This document shows positions 54,324 to 64,000 of a stretch of DNA of 64,000 nt, piece after piece. Each line of letters opens with the position of its first letter. Position 1 is the stretch's first letter. This DNA comes from Pseudomonas sp. MWU16-30317 (GTDB lineage Bacteria; Pseudomonadota; Gammaproteobacteria; Pseudomonadales; Pseudomonadaceae). The stretch is taken from positions 806,001 to 870,000 of the forward strand of contig NZ_JAIWJA010000003.1 in NCBI RefSeq assembly GCF_020515695.1, written 5' to 3'. Made by a program: the position numbers and the translations under genes. Under the pieces are notes generated by a model. It saw only the letters and a list, made by a program, of their open reading frames with translations. It was not told the DNA's origin and did no database searches.

Positions 54324-55466
54324 GGAGGAGCCATTTGCGGTCTGGTAATCGGTCAAGGCGCGCAGCCGCTCGCGCTTGATCGCTTCCCCCAGCGCTTGGC
54401 CGTTATAGCCTTGAGCGACCAGGGGCTGCACCGCCACTGAGCGTGCGGCCTCGGCGGCACCTCGCAGGTACCCAGCTTGTGGATAGTTGGCCAAAGCGCA
54501 CGCGCGAGCGTCCAGTTCGCAGACTTCCAGGAACTCTTCGAACCGCTGCGGCCGACGGTACACATCGAAGCGCTGCAGCAGCTCCAGCAAGGTTGCGGGT
54601 TCAATCTCCAGTGCCTCATGGCCCTGGCCGCGGTATTGCCCGACGAGCACCGCCAATTCCAGACAGTCTCGCGGCACCTTGAAGCGCTCGCTGACGGCCT
54701 TGATCTGCTTCACGGCCAGATACTGCAGCAAGCAGGCCCAGCGTACTGTCAACGGCTGGTGACGCCGCGCCGCGTGCTGCAAGACTTCAAGGGTGTGGCC
54801 GGCGTGGAGCGCTTGCGGGCCGCTGAACAGCGCATCCACCTCAGGCAACAGGCGCTCAAGGGCGCCACAATCACGCAGTACCTCAATGAACACTTGCGGC
54901 TGGTCTTCCATGAGCGCGCGGGAGATCTCTTTCCAGCTCCGCTCGGGCGTCAGTGCTGCCAGTTCACCGGAATCGCTGAGTTGACGCATCAACGCCAGGG
55001 TCTCGTCGGCGACCCTGAAGCCCAGGGATGCGTAACGCGCAGCAAAGCGTGCCACGCGCAGTACGCGCAGGGGATCTTCGGCGAACGCCGGGGAAACGTG
55101 ACGCAAGATTCGATGTTCCAGATCCGCCTGGCCGCCGTAGGGATCGGTCAATTGCCCATGATCATCCTCGGCCATGGCGTTGATGGTCAGGTCGCGGCGG
55201 ATCAGATCCTGCTCGAGCGTAACGTCCGGATTAGCATAGAAAGTAAAGCCGCCATAGCCCTGGCCGCTCTTGCGCTCGGTGCGAGCCAGCGCATATTCCT
55301 CACCCGTTTCGGGATGCAGGAACACCGGAAAATCGGCGCCTACCGGTCGATAGCCCAGGCCCAGCATCTGTTCGGCGCTGGCGCCCACGACCACATAATC
55401 GATATCAGTGACGTCTCGCCCGAGAAGGTGATCCCGGACCGCGCCACCCACTTTGTAGATCTGCAT
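54318..55466 (-). CDS. cca: CCA tRNA nucleotidyltransferase
   Basis: 382-residue class II nucleotidyltransferase that builds or repairs tRNA 3'-[23 protein letters not shown] holds the GGxVRD and DxD motifs; [10 protein letters not shown] and [16 protein letters not shown] follow. Where E. coli Cca has the HD phosphohydrolase motif CHDLGK, this reads [11 protein letters not shown] with a shortened loop, so the HD activities should be absent. GGAGG precedes MQIYK. The tRNA in this window lacks an encoded CCA, so this enzyme would be essential for it. Confidence 0.94.
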   Translation of the reverse strand: MQIYKVGGAVRDHLLGRDVTDIDYVVVGASAEQMLGLGYRPVGADFPVFLHPETGEEYALARTERKSGQGYGGFTFYANPDVTLEQDLIRRDLTINAMAEDDHGQLTDPYGGQADLEHRILRHVSPAFAEDPLRVLRVARFAARYASLGFRVADETLALMRQLSDSGELAALTPERSWKEISRALMEDQPQVFIEVLRDCGALERLLPEVDALFSGPQALHAGHTLEVLQHAARRHQPLTVRWACLLQYLAVKQIKAVSERFKVPRDCLELAVLVGQYRGQGHEALEIEPATLLELLQRFDVYRRPQRFEEFLEVCELDARACALANYPQAGYLRGAAEAARSVAVQPLVAQGYNGQALGEAIKRERLRALTDYQTANGSSL

Positions 55467-55538
55467 GAAAAAGCCTCCGTCTGCGCCCACAGGATACCTG
55501 CTGCAGGGCGCCGAGGGAGGCTGGTGTGCCTCGGTGGA

Positions 55539-57101
55539 TCAGAGATGGACTACGGCGAGATCCAGACGCCCGTAGTCGCCTTCGGCATGTTCGTGCCGGG
55601 GCGGTACGTGATGGGTTTTCATGATCTGGTCGCCCTGCAGGGTCTCCAGCTTGATATCGAAGCCCCAAAGCCGATGCAGGTGCTTGAGGACTTCGTCAGT
55701 GGACTCTCCCAGCGGTTTGCGGTTGTGCTGCTGATGGCGCAGGGTCAGCGAGCGATCGCCACGGCGATCGATACTGTAGATCTGCACGTTGGGCTCACGA
55801 TTGCCGAGGTTGTACTGTGCAGCCAGAGTTTCGCGAATGATCTGATAGCCGGCATCGTCATGGATGGCCGGAACCAGCAAATCGTCGCGCTGGTCGTCGT
55901 CCATGATGCTGAACAGCTTCAGGTCGCGGATCACCTTGGGTGAGAGATACTGGAGGATAAAGCTCTCGTCCTTGAAGCTGGTCATGGCGAACTTGATGGT
56001 CGATAGCCAGTCGCTGCCGGCGATCTCGGGGAACCACTTGCGGTCTTCATCGTCCGGGTTTTCACACATGCGGCGGATGTCGCGGTACATGGCGAAGCCC
56101 AGCGCATAAGGGTTGATGCCGCTGTAGTAAGGGCTGTCGAAGCTGGGCTGGAACACCACGCTGGTGTGGGAAGTCAGGAACTCCATCATGAAGCCGTCGG
56201 TGACCAGGCCTTCGTCGTACAGGTCGTTCATCAGCGTGTAGTGCCAGAACGTCGCCCAGCCCTCGTTCATCACCTGAGTCTGGCGCTGCGGGTAAAAGTA
56301 CTGCGCGATCTTGCGCACGATCCGCACGATTTCCCGCTGCCAGGGCTCCAGCAACGGCGCGTGCTTCTCGATGAAGTAGAGAATGTTTTCCTGGGGCTCC
56401 GACGGGAAGCGCACGTTGTCCTCTTCGCGATTCTTGTCGGCACTTTTAGGAATGGTGCGCCACAGATCGTTGATCTGGCGCTGCAGGTGCTCCTCGCGGT
56501 CCTTTTGCCGCCGACGCTCTTCCTCGGCGGAAATCGGATAAGGGCGCTTGTAGCGATCGACGCCATAGTTCATCAATGCGTGGCAGGAATCGAGCAAGTC
56601 CTCCACCGCATCGATGCCGTGGCGCTCCTCGCATTGCATGATGTACTGCTTGGCAAACACGAGGTAATCGATGATCGAACTGGCGTCGGTCCAGGTGCGG
56701 AACAGGTAGTTGCCCTTGAAGAAGCTGTTATGCCCATAGCAAGCGTGAGCCACCACCAGCGCCTGCATGCAGATGGTGTTTTCTTCCATCAGGTAGGCGA
56801 TGCACGGGTCCGAGTTGATCACGATCTCGTACGCCAACCCCATCTGCCCGCGGGTGTAGGACTTTTCGGTACTAAGGAAGTGTTTGCCGTAGGACCAGTG
56901 GTGGTAGCCCAGCGGCATGCCGACGGACGCATAGGCATCCATCATCTGCTCGGCGGTGATCACCTCGATCTGATTGGGATAGGTGTCCAGCGCATAGCGC
57001 TCGGCGATACGGCCGATTTCCCGGTCGTAAGCCTGGATCAGCTCGAACGTCCATTCCGAGCCGGTGGAGAGGGGTTGGCGTTTCTGCTCTCTAGCGGTCA
57101 T
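55539..57101 (-). CDS. SpoVR-family protein
   Basis: 520-residue protein named after Bacillus SpoVR but common in non-sporulating proteobacteria next to yeaH and prkA. Blocks: [80 protein letters not shown]. The conserved His/Glu pattern ([20 protein letters not shown]) resembles a metallopeptidase-like site, but biochemical function is unproven. ATG overlaps the yeaH stop by four bases. Usually induced by stress with the neighbouring genes. Confidence 0.95.
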   Translation of the reverse strand: MTAREQKRQPLSTGSEWTFELIQAYDREIGRIAERYALDTYPNQIEVITAEQMMDAYASVGMPLGYHHWSYGKHFLSTEKSYTRGQMGLAYEIVINSDPCIAYLMEENTICMQALVVAHACYGHNSFFKGNYLFRTWTDASSIIDYLVFAKQYIMQCEERHGIDAVEDLLDSCHALMNYGVDRYKRPYPISAEEERRRQKDREEHLQRQINDLWRTIPKSADKNREEDNVRFPSEPQENILYFIEKHAPLLEPWQREIVRIVRKIAQYFYPQRQTQVMNEGWATFWHYTLMNDLYDEGLVTDGFMMEFLTSHTSVVFQPSFDSPYYSGINPYALGFAMYRDIRRMCENPDDEDRKWFPEIAGSDWLSTIKFAMTSFKDESFILQYLSPKVIRDLKLFSIMDDDQRDDLLVPAIHDDAGYQIIRETLAAQYNLGNREPNVQIYSIDRRGDRSLTLRHQQHNRKPLGESTDEVLKHLHRLWGFDIKLETLQGDQIMKTHHVPPRHEHAEGDYGRLDLAVVHL

Positions 57102-58372
57102 GTCACTAACCTGCGCTGGAAGAGTTCACGAAAGACCGGATAGATATCACCGGCCGTCACCAGCTGTTGCTGGGCGAACGTATCGGCGAAGCTCTCGCTG
57201 ATGCGTTCATATTCATACCATAGAGCTTGATGTTCGCGCGGAGTGATCTCGACATAGGTGTAGTACTGGACGAACGGCATGATCTGCTTGGTGAGGATTT
57301 CGCGGCAGATCGGCGAGTCGTCGTTCCAGTTGTCACCGTCCGAGGCCTGGGCCGCGTAGATGTTCCATTCGTTGGTGGGATAGCGGGCAGCCATGATCTC
57401 CTGCATCAGCTTGAGGGCGCTGGATACGATGGTGCCGCCGGTTTCCCGGGAATAGAAAAACTCCTCTTCGTCGACTTCGCGGGCGCTGGTGTGATGGCGA
57501 ATGAATACCACCTCGATCTTGTCGTAGTTACGCTTCAGGAACAGGTACAACAGGATGAAAAAGCGCTTGGCAATGTCCTTGGTGGCTTGGGTCATGGAGC
57601 CAGAGACGTCCATCAGGCAGAACATCACCGCCTTGGAGCTGGGGTTGGGGTGCTTGACCAGCAGGTTGTACTTGAGGTCGAAGGTATCGAGGAACGGCAC
57701 GCGGTGAATACGCGCGCTTAGTTTCTCGATTTCGATCTCGACTTCCTGAATATCGCCGAAGTTATCTGGCTCTTCGCGCTTGAGGCGCTCGAGCTCTGCT
57801 TTCGCTTCCCTCAGCTTGGCGCGGCTGCTGCCGGACAGCGCGATGCGCCGTGCATGGGCTGAGCGCAGGGTGCGGACGATGTTGATGCGTGATGGATTGC
57901 CTTCGTTGGCTACACCCGCACGTACGGTCTTGAAGGTATCGGTACCGGTCAGGTTGCGCTTGACGAGGTTGGGCAGTTCAAGGTCTTCGAACATGAACTC
58001 GAGAAATTCTTCCTGAGTGATCTGGAAGGTGAACTCGTCCATGCCCTCGCCGGAATTACCGGCCTTGCCGGCGCCTTTGCCACCGCCGCCGCCCCCTTGG
58101 GGCCGGGCAATATGCTCGCCTGCAGTGAATTCCTTGTTGCCGGGGTGGACCACGGTCTGCTTGCCGCCGCGCCCATGGTGTAGCACTGGCTCGTCAATAT
58201 CGCGACCAGGAATGCTGATCTGTTCACCGTGCTCCATATCGGTAATGGAGCGCCGGCCCACGGCCTCTTCGACCGCTTTCTTGATGTGATCACGGTAGCG
58301 TCGCAGAAAGCGCTGACGGTTCACCGTGCTCTTGTTCTTGCCGTTCAGACGTCGGTCGATCACATAGCTCAT
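57098..58372 (-). CDS. yeaH: YeaH/DUF444 family VWA-like protein
   Basis: 424-residue protein. N-terminal basic region ([20 protein letters not shown]), Gly-rich stretch at about 95-110, then a von Willebrand A-like domain with MIDAS motif CLMDVSGSM near 245. MIDAS proteins usually bind a partner through a metal ion; here the operon partners are the PrkA kinase and SpoVR protein. Start at [11 protein letters not shown], eight codons inside the longest frame, matches the family. Confidence 0.94.
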   Translation of the reverse strand: MSYVIDRRLNGKNKSTVNRQRFLRRYRDHIKKAVEEAVGRRSITDMEHGEQISIPGRDIDEPVLHHGRGGKQTVVHPGNKEFTAGEHIARPQGGGGGGKGAGKAGNSGEGMDEFTFQITQEEFLEFMFEDLELPNLVKRNLTGTDTFKTVRAGVANEGNPSRINIVRTLRSAHARRIALSGSSRAKLREAKAELERLKREEPDNFGDIQEVEIEIEKLSARIHRVPFLDTFDLKYNLLVKHPNPSSKAVMFCLMDVSGSMTQATKDIAKRFFILLYLFLKRNYDKIEVVFIRHHTSAREVDEEEFFYSRETGGTIVSSALKLMQEIMAARYPTNEWNIYAAQASDGDNWNDDSPICREILTKQIMPFVQYYTYVEITPREHQALWYEYERISESFADTFAQQQLVTAGDIYPVFRELFQRRLVT

Positions 58373-58379
58373 AGGGGGC

Positions 58380-58502
58380 CCTCCGGGCAGCTGCAAGCGT
58401 TAAGCTCCAAGCTGCAAGTCGGAGCTGCAGGCTGCCGCATCCGGCGCAGACAATGCGCCGTTTGCCGTCAACTTGCCGCGTACTACTTGCAGCTTATAGC
58501 TG
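58380..58502. repeat. Inverted GCTGCAAGC-rich spacer repeat
   Basis: Several copies of AGCTGCAAGC/GCTTGCAGCT-like words with TGCGCC-centred dyads fill the prkA-yeaH gap. It is a transcribed intergenic repeat of the kind scattered in Pseudomonas genomes; it differs from the REP family elsewhere in the window. Confidence 0.6.
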
Positions 58503-58504
58503 CC

Positions 58505-60427
58505 TCATTGAGACTTTCTGACCCGCAGATACCACTCGGACAGCAGTCGGACCTGTTTGTCGGTGTATCCGCGTTCGACCATGCGTGTGACGAAGTCGTT
58601 GTGCTTGAGCTGATCCTCCTTGCTGGCTTTGGCGTTGAAGCTGATGACCGGCAGCAGATCCTCGGTGTTCGAGAACATTTTCTTCTCGATCACCACCCGC
58701 AGCTTCTCGTAGCTGAGCCAGGTCGGATTCTTGCCGTTGTTGTTGGCACGGGCGCGCAGCACGAAATTGACGATTTCGTTACGGAAATCCTTCGGATTGC
58801 TGATCCCTGCGGGTTTCTCGATTTTTTCCAGTTCCTCGTTGAGCGCAACGCGGTTGAGGATTTCTCCGGTTTCAGGATCGCGGTATTCCTGGTCCTGAAT
58901 CCAGAAGTCGGCGTAAAGCACGTAGCGATCGAAGATGTTCTGACCGTACTCGCTATAGGATTCGAGATAGGCGGTTTGAATTTCCTTGCCGATGAACTCG
59001 ATATAGCGCGGTGCCAGGTATTCCTTGAGATAGCGCAGATAGCGCTCGCGCACCTCGGCCGGGAATTGTTCCTGTTCGATCTGTTGTTCCAGCACGTAGA
59101 GCAGGTGCACCGGGTTGGCCGCGATTTCGTGCGGGTCGAAGTTGAAGACTTTGGACAGAATCTTGAACGCGAAACGTGTGGACAGGCCATTCATCCCTTC
59201 GTCTACGCCCGCGCTGTCGCGGTATTCCTGGATCGACTTGGCCTTGGGATCGGTATCCTTGAGGTTTTCGCCGTCATACACCCGCATCTTCGAATAGATG
59301 TTGGAGTTTTCCGGCTCCTTGAGTCGCGACAGGGTGGTGAACTGGGCAAGCATTTTCAGCGTGTCTGGCGCGCAATGAGCCTTGGCCAGCGAGCTGTTGA
59401 ACAAGAGCTTGTCGTAGATCTTGATTTCGTCACTGACCCGCAGGCAATAGGGGACCTTGACGATATAGATCCGGTCGATGAACGCTTCGTTGTTCTTGTT
59501 GTTGCGAAAGCTGTGCCATTCCGATTCGTTGGAGTGGGCCAGCAGGATCCCGGAATAGGGGATAGCCCCCAAGCCTTCGGTACTGTTGTAGTTGCCTTCC
59601 TGAGTGGCGGTCAGCAGCGGGTGCAAGACCTTGATGGGGGCCTTGAACATCTCGACGAATTCCATCAAGCCCTGGTTGGCCCGGCACAGCGCGCCTGAGT
59701 AGCTGTAAGCATCGGCGTCGTTCTGTGGGTATTCTTCCAGCTTGCGGATGTCGACCTTGCCCACCAGGGCCGAGATGTCCTGGTTGTTGTCATCGCCAGG
59801 TTCGGTCTTGGCAACGCCAATCTGGTTGAGAATCGATGGGTACAGTTTGACCACGCGGAACTGGCTGATATCGCCGCCAAATTCTTGCAGACGTTTGGTA
59901 GCCCACGGCGACATGATGGTGTTCAGGTAGCGTAACGGGATACCGAAGTCTTCCTCGAGGATGGCACCGTCTTCGGTGGCATTGAACAGCCCCAGGGGCG
60001 ATTCGAACACCGGTGAGCCCTTGATCGCGTAGAACGGTTCTTTCTCGATCAACTGCTTGAGTTTTTCGGCCAGCGACGATTTACCGCCCCCTACCGGGCC
60101 CAGCAGGTACAAGATCTGTTTCTTTTCCTCCAGCCCTTGGGCTGCGTGGCGGAAGTAGGAAACAATCTGGTCGATGCATTCCTCCATCCCGTGGAAATCC
60201 TTGAACGCCGGATAGCGTCGGATCACCTTGTTGGAAAAAATGCGCGAGAGCCTGGAGTTGGTCGACGTGTCGGTCAACTCGGGCTCGCCGATAGCAGTCA
60301 GAATCCGCTCGGGCGCAGACGCATAGGCGCTGCGGTCAGATTTGCAGAGCTCGAGATACTCCTGTAATGAGAGCTCTTCCTGACGAGTGGATTCGAAACG
60401 TTGCTGGAAGTGGCTAAAAATACTCAT
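58505..60427 (-). CDS. prkA: PrkA-family serine protein kinase (AAA domain)
   Basis: 640-residue kinase (YeaG in E. coli), of stress/starvation type. N-terminal AAA core with Walker A LLGPVGGGKSSLAEKLKQLI near 110, central ALCRANQGLMEFVEMFKAPI, and C-terminal kinase-like region. Start MSIFSHFQQRFESTRQEELS matches the family exactly; 32 upstream codons are open but unlikely. First gene of the prkA-yeaH-spoVR operon; GAGCGAGGTGACG precedes the ATG. Confidence 0.96.
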   Translation of the reverse strand: MSIFSHFQQRFESTRQEELSLQEYLELCKSDRSAYASAPERILTAIGEPELTDTSTNSRLSRIFSNKVIRRYPAFKDFHGMEECIDQIVSYFRHAAQGLEEKKQILYLLGPVGGGKSSLAEKLKQLIEKEPFYAIKGSPVFESPLGLFNATEDGAILEEDFGIPLRYLNTIMSPWATKRLQEFGGDISQFRVVKLYPSILNQIGVAKTEPGDDNNQDISALVGKVDIRKLEEYPQNDADAYSYSGALCRANQGLMEFVEMFKAPIKVLHPLLTATQEGNYNSTEGLGAIPYSGILLAHSNESEWHSFRNNKNNEAFIDRIYIVKVPYCLRVSDEIKIYDKLLFNSSLAKAHCAPDTLKMLAQFTTLSRLKEPENSNIYSKMRVYDGENLKDTDPKAKSIQEYRDSAGVDEGMNGLSTRFAFKILSKVFNFDPHEIAANPVHLLYVLEQQIEQEQFPAEVRERYLRYLKEYLAPRYIEFIGKEIQTAYLESYSEYGQNIFDRYVLYADFWIQDQEYRDPETGEILNRVALNEELEKIEKPAGISNPKDFRNEIVNFVLRARANNNGKNPTWLSYEKLRVVIEKKMFSNTEDLLPVISFNAKASKEDQLKHNDFVTRMVERGYTDKQVRLLSEWYLRVRKSQ

Positions 60428-60721
60428 GACGTCACCTCGCTCGATACGTGGAGCCGACGTCGGATCAGTCAGTTTGATGCTGGAAAACAGCCGACATTCG
60501 GCTGCCTTTACCCCCCAGAACACCTCTAAGTCGCTACCGATGACCCGCGCGCCGGTGTACCGGCTCTCCCCTGTTTTGGATGGCCTGCACCTAAGGATAG
60601 TTGGTTATGGCAGACTTCAAGGCGAGATGAGCAATTAGTTGCGCCTGGCCAACTGGCAGCCAGGTCGCAGCCCGCGTGCCACGGGCGATAGACGGTAATT
60701 AAATTTTTTTTGATGCGACCC
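60428..60721 (-). promoter_or_regulatory. prkA upstream region
   Basis: 294 bases between prkA and glpE with no coding frame. A promoter for prkA is expected here, and stationary-phase control is typical for the family, but I cannot assign a box. An AT-rich run (TAATTAAATTTTTTTTGATG) at 60697-60716 lies just after the glpE stop. Confidence 0.4.
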
Positions 60722-61039
60722 TCAGACTGCAATCTGCTCAGGGTAGGTGGCACGCCACAATTCAAAGCCGCCATCCAGGCTGTAGACATCGGAAAAGCCC
60801 TGGCTGACCAGATAGGCCGCCGCGCTTTGGCTGGAGTTGCCGTGATAGCAGACCACCACGACTGGAGCATCCAGATCGGCGCCACGGATGAACTCGGCGA
60901 TCGAGTGGTTATCCAGGTGCTGGGCTTCGGGGATGTGGCTGGCGGCGAAGGTTTGCGGGTCGCGCACGTCGACGATGACCGCGCCTTTTTCGCGTAAGGA
61001 TTGAGCCTCGGCGGGCGGGATGCGTTTGAATTCGGTCAT
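60722..61039 (-). CDS. glpE: Thiosulfate sulfurtransferase GlpE (single-domain rhodanese)
   Basis: 105-residue rhodanese. [20 protein letters not shown] opening, [14 protein letters not shown], and active-site loop [13 protein letters not shown] with the persulfide Cys, then [13 protein letters not shown]. Transfers sulfane sulfur to cyanide or thioredoxin in vitro. In Pseudomonas it lies between prkA and apaH, 26 bases from apaH. Confidence 0.96.
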   Translation of the reverse strand: MTEFKRIPPAEAQSLREKGAVIVDVRDPQTFAASHIPEAQHLDNHSIAEFIRGADLDAPVVVVCYHGNSSQSAAAYLVSQGFSDVYSLDGGFELWRATYPEQIAV

Positions 61040-61065
61040 GGCAGGGGCTCCATTCAACAGGATGA

Positions 61066-61941
61066 TTAGCGGGGTGCCGACTGCGCTTCGATCACCTGGG
61101 ACGGGGCGCCCCGTTCCAGGCGGCCGTGCTCGTCGCAGCTGCATTCATGGCGAGTGCCATGGTCGATATTGTACAAGGTCATGGCGCCGCCCCAGACGCA
61201 GCCGGTATCCAGCGCGATGATATTCGGCTCGCTGACCTTGCCTTCAAGCGCCGCCCAGTGGCCGAAGATGATCTTCACCGCCTTGGTGCGCCGCTCCTTG
61301 TGCTTGAACCACGGGGCATATCCGGGCGGCGCTTTGTCGGCGCCTTCCTTGCCCTTGAGGTCAAGCTTGCCTTCGCGGGTGCAGAAGCGCATCCGCGTAA
61401 AGTAGTTGGTGATGACCCGCAGCCGCGTGACGCCGTGCAGGTCCTTGTCCCACTTGTTTGGTTCGTTGCCGTACATGCCATCCAGAAACGGCAGCAGCAG
61501 ATTGTCATCCTTGAGCACGGCCTCTACCTCTGCGGCGTATTGCAGCGCCTTGCCCAGGGTCCATTGCGGCGGGATGCCAGCATGAACCATGGCAACGCCC
61601 CTTGGCTCGTCGTAATGCAGCAGCTTTTGCTGGCGCAACCAGCCGAGCAACTGTGGGGCATCGGGGGCTTCGAGGATTTCGCGCAGGGTGTCGCCTTTTT
61701 TCAGACGCTCGATGTTGTAACGCGCAGCCAGCAGGTGCAGGTCATGATTGCCCAGCACGCAGACAACCGCCTCGCGAATACCGTACAGGTAGCGCAAAGT
61801 CTCGAGTGACTCGGGGCCGCGGTTGACCAGATCGCCGACCAGCCACAGTTGATCATGGGCGGGGTCGAAGGCCACGCGGTCGAGCAGGCATTTGAGGGGT
61901 TCCAGGCAGCCCTGCAGGTCGCCGACCGCATAGGCCGTCAT
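61066..61941 (-). CDS. apaH: Diadenosine tetraphosphatase ApaH
   Basis: 291-residue metallophosphatase that splits Ap4A symmetrically to two ADP. Motifs [40 protein letters not shown] and [13 protein letters not shown] define the bimetal site; [10 protein letters not shown] follows. Also removes Np4N caps from RNA in other bacteria. Start shares one base with the apaG stop. Confidence 0.97.
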   Translation of the reverse strand: MTAYAVGDLQGCLEPLKCLLDRVAFDPAHDQLWLVGDLVNRGPESLETLRYLYGIREAVVCVLGNHDLHLLAARYNIERLKKGDTLREILEAPDAPQLLGWLRQQKLLHYDEPRGVAMVHAGIPPQWTLGKALQYAAEVEAVLKDDNLLLPFLDGMYGNEPNKWDKDLHGVTRLRVITNYFTRMRFCTREGKLDLKGKEGADKAPPGYAPWFKHKERRTKAVKIIFGHWAALEGKVSEPNIIALDTGCVWGGAMTLYNIDHGTRHECSCDEHGRLERGAPSQVIEAQSAPR

Positions 61942-62321
61942 CAGTGCAGGGCCCCGGGCACGGCCAGGCGAAAGGGCGCAATAACGGCATCGAAGCGTTT
62001 GCCATCCTCGGCCTGCATTTGATAGGAGCCCTGCATGTTGCCGACTTTGGTGGTCATCACCGTGCCGCTGCTGTAGGTGTGGCTGGCGCCCGCTTCGATA
62101 CGCGGTTGCTGGCCAACGACGCCCGCACCGCGGACTTCTTCGACGTGGCCGTCACCGTCGGTGATTACCCAGTGGCGGGACAGCAAGGTGGCAGGCACCT
62201 CGCCGTTGTTGCGTACGGTGACGGTGTAAGCAAACGCATAGCGCTGCTGTTCAGGTTGCGACTGTTCTGCCAGGAAGCGAGTTACTACGCTGACATCGAT
62301 CTGGTAGCGGGAGTCGGGCAT
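61941..62321 (-). CDS. apaG: ApaG (CorD) beta-sandwich protein
   Basis: 126-residue single-domain protein of fibronectin-III-like fold. Typical GxGVVGxQP loop ([20 protein letters not shown]) and [17 protein letters not shown] strand pair. Found with ksgA and apaH across proteobacteria; no catalytic activity is established and binding of nucleotides or cobalt/magnesium homeostasis has been suggested. In operon ksgA-apaG-apaH-glpE. Confidence 0.96.
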   Translation of the reverse strand: MPDSRYQIDVSVVTRFLAEQSQPEQQRYAFAYTVTVRNNGEVPATLLSRHWVITDGDGHVEEVRGAGVVGQQPRIEAGASHTYSSGTVMTTKVGNMQGSYQMQAEDGKRFDAVIAPFRLAVPGALH

Positions 62322-62423
62322 GCAATGGCGCCTTTGAACAAAAACGAGTAAACCAAAAGAGGCGGATTCGATCAGTCTAGGTCATCAGGGTGGGGTAGGG
62401 CCAGATGTAGCGGTGATGCAGCA

Positions 62424-62507
62424 GGCCTCTTCGCCGCCGAACGCGTAACCTTGCTCCTGCAGGTGCAGGGCTCACCACTGTGGAGCAAGGTTTGCCCGCG
62501 AAGGGGG
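62424..62507. repeat. REP-type inverted repeat
   Basis: AACCTTGCTCCTGCAG and CTGTGGAGCAAGGTT arms with outer CTTCGCCGCCG and CGCGAAG, in the 208-base gap between ksgA and apaG. The gap is transcribed if ksgA-apaG is one operon. Confidence 0.78.
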
Positions 62508-62529
62508 CTTGATGGCTGGCGCAAAAGAA

Positions 62530-63336
62530 TCAGGCAGGATCGCCTAATTCATGCAGCTTGTCGGCCAAGCGCACGAACTCTTCCAGGCTGAGCTGCTCCG
62601 GACGTCGGCTGCCATCCACGCCAGTGGCTTCGATGGCCTCATTGGGCATCAATGCCTTGAGCGTGTTACGCAGCGTCTTGCGCCGCTGATTGAAGGCTTC
62701 GCGCACCACGCGCTCGAGCAGGCGGTGATCCTTGGCCGGGTGGGGCAGGGTCTCGTAGGGCACCATGCGCACGATTGCCGAGTCGACCTTGGGCGGCGGA
62801 TTGAAGGCGCCCGGGCCAACGTTGAACAGATGCTCGACCCGGCAGTGGTACTGCACCATGATCGACAGCCGCCCCCAATCACCACCGCCCGGCCCGGCTG
62901 CCATGCGTTCGACCACTTCCTTCTGCAGCATGAAGTGCATGTCTTTGATCAAATGTGCGTTGTGCAACAGATGAAAGATCAGCGGTGTGGAGATGTTGTA
63001 CGGCAGGTTACCGACCACCCGCAGGGTGCCAGGAGCGGCGCCGAGGGTATTGAAGTCGAATTTCAGCGCGTCGCCCTGGTGCAGGCTGAAGTTTTCACGC
63101 GCAGCGAACTGCTGGGTGAGGATCTGCGCCAGGTCCTTGTCGATTTCGACCACATCCAACTGTGCGCCGCTGTCGAGGATGCCTTCGGTCAATGCGCCTT
63201 GGCCCGGACCAATTTCCAGGACGTGCTCGCCTGGGCGGGCATGCACGGAACGCAGAATGCGGTCGATCACGCCAGCGTCGTGCAGGAAGTTCTGGCCGAA
63301 ACGCTTGCGCGCCCGGTGTTGGTATTGCTCGGTCAT
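62530..63336 (-). CDS. rsmA: 16S rRNA dimethyladenosine transferase RsmA (KsgA)
   Basis: 268-residue methyltransferase making m6,2A at A1518 and A1519 of 16S r[40 protein letters not shown] (SAM motif I), VVEIDKDLA, and catalytic motif [11 protein letters not shown]-terminal helical domain follows ([17 protein letters not shown]). Overlaps the pdxA stop by four bases. Confidence 0.98.
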   Translation of the reverse strand: MTEQYQHRARKRFGQNFLHDAGVIDRILRSVHARPGEHVLEIGPGQGALTEGILDSGAQLDVVEIDKDLAQILTQQFAARENFSLHQGDALKFDFNTLGAAPGTLRVVGNLPYNISTPLIFHLLHNAHLIKDMHFMLQKEVVERMAAGPGGGDWGRLSIMVQYHCRVEHLFNVGPGAFNPPPKVDSAIVRMVPYETLPHPAKDHRLLERVVREAFNQRRKTLRNTLKALMPNEAIEATGVDGSRRPEQLSLEEFVRLADKLHELGDPA

Positions 63337-64000
63337 AGTTGGGTCTCGGCCATCTGGTAGGCGGTGGCCAGGGCAACCTGCAGGCTGCCGGTGTCGACGC
63401 GCCCGGTGCCGGCCAGATCAAGCGCGGTGCCGTGGTCGACGGAGGTGCGGATGATCGGCAAGCCCAAGGTCACATTGACGGCGGCGCCAAAGCCCTTGTA
63501 CTTGAGTACGGGCAGGCCCTGGTCGTGGTACATCGCCAGCACCGCGTCGCAGTGCTCCAGATATTTGGGGGTAAATAAAGTGTCGGCAGGCAAGGGGCCG
63601 CGCAGGTCCATGCCTTCGCTACGCAGTTGTTCAAGCGCAGGCTCGATGATGTCGATTTCTTCTCGGCCCAGGTGTCCGCTTTCGCCAGCGTGGGGGTTGA
63701 GCCCGCAGACCAGGATACGCGGCGCCGGGATGCCGAACTTGTGCTTCAGATCGGCGTGCAGGATGCGCGTGACGCGCTGCAGCCGCTCGGTGGTTATCGC
63801 GTCGGCGACTTCACGCAGTGGCAGGTGCGTGGTCACCAGTGCAACCCGCAGGTCGCCGGTGGCCAGCATCATCACCACTTGCTCGGTGTGGGTCAGCTCG
63901 GCGAGGAATTCAGTGTGGCCAGAGAACGCAATGCCGCCGTCATTGATCACCCCTTTGTGCACCGGCGCGGTAATCATCCCGGCAAACAGGCCGTCCATGC
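63333..64000 (-). CDS. pdxA: 4-hydroxythreonine-4-phosphate dehydrogenase PdxA, 5'-truncated by window edge
   Basis: About 222 residues seen; roughly the first 107 lie past the window end. Vitamin B6 enzyme that oxidises 4-phosphohydroxy-L-threonine. Metal ligands and substrate residues are visible in [41 protein letters not shown] and [20 protein letters not shown]. Followed by rsmA with overlap, the standard order surA-pdxA-ksgA-apaG-apaH. Confidence 0.96.
   Translation of the reverse strand, partial: MDGLFAGMITAPVHKGVINDGGIAFSGHTEFLAELTHTEQVVMMLATGDLRVALVTTHLPLREVADAITTERLQRVTRILHADLKHKFGIPAPRILVCGLNPHAGESGHLGREEIDIIEPALEQLRSEGMDLRGPLPADTLFTPKYLEHCDAVLAMYHDQGLPVLKYKGFGAAVNVTLGLPIIRTSVDHGTALDLAGTGRVDTGSLQVALATAYQMAETQL

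Noticed and set aside
54477-55943. 488-codon plus-strand frame opposite cca and spoVR
   Set aside because: Antisense to two conserved genes and the gap between them.
58229-59698. 489-codon plus-strand frame opposite yeaH and prkA
   Set aside because: Antisense shadow that crosses the inter-gene repeat.

Overview
The window is about 64 kb of high-GC chromosomal DNA from a fluorescent-group Pseudomonas, closest in gene order to P. putida. The evidence is a run of neighbours in the order known for that group: paired acyl-CoA dehydrogenases around a GGDEF gene, pqqFABCDE plus an S9 peptidase, davA/davB with an Lrp regulator, tRNA(CAT), an RmcA-like GGDEF/EAL gene, rpoD-dnaG-rpsU, tsaD, plsY, folB-folK, cca, spoVR-yeaH-prkA, glpE, apaH-apaG, ksgA and pdxA. 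Many Pseudomonas-type REP inverted repeats sit between genes. I see no insertion sequence, prophage, CRISPR array or rRNA. Only the first gene (5' end missing) and pdxA (5' end missing) are cut by the window edges.

Layout. 1-5.1 kb: acyl-CoA dehydrogenase, membrane diguanylate cyclase, second acyl-CoA dehydrogenase (plus strand). 5.3-7.5 kb: a 52-residue Pmp3/YqaE membrane protein, an unrecognised protein and a LysR regulator. 7.5-15.5 kb: the pyrroloquinoline quinone operon on the minus strand, including the 23-residue PqqA precursor, which is easily missed. 15.6-31.0 kb: a 14-gene minus-strand exopolysaccharide operon (2OG-oxygenase-like, DegT aminotransferase, Wzx, five glycosyltransferases, Wzb, Wzc, WbqC-like, RfaH-like antiterminator, a degenerate glycosyl hydrolase, Wza). 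Its leader of about 360 nt carries an exact match to the enterobacterial ops/JUMPstart core and a second partial copy, which fits the RfaH-like gene inside the same operon. 31.7-34.9 kb: lysine degradation by the 5-aminovalerate route. 35.2-41.1 kb: a tightly coupled plus-strand five-gene operon resembling the mycobacterial pathway for polyprenyl-phosphoryl-arabinofuranose (UbiA/HAD fusion, DprE1-like, DprE2-like, flippase-like, GT-C-like). 41.3-43.3 kb: a DMT transporter with a translationally coupled 16-residue leader, divergent from a LysR gene. 43.5-64 kb: housekeeping backbone.

How the parts relate. The exopolysaccharide locus has export (Wza/Wzc/Wzb), flipping (Wzx) and sugar transferases, but no recognisable Wzy polymerase or initiating phosphoglycosyltransferase, so it must borrow these from elsewhere or use an unrecognised protein. 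About 4 kb away the lipid-linked pentose operon supplies a different glycosylation donor; whether its acceptor is this polysaccharide, LPS or a protein cannot be told from sequence. c-di-GMP genes lie on both sides, including an RmcA-like protein that appears to have lost its periplasmic sensor domain.

The observations I consider most worth checking are the ops/RfaH pairing, the lipid-linked pentose operon, the degenerate glycosyl hydrolase, the sensor-less RmcA-like protein and the leader peptide before the DMT transporter. Assignments rest on reading motifs by eye; no database search was run.
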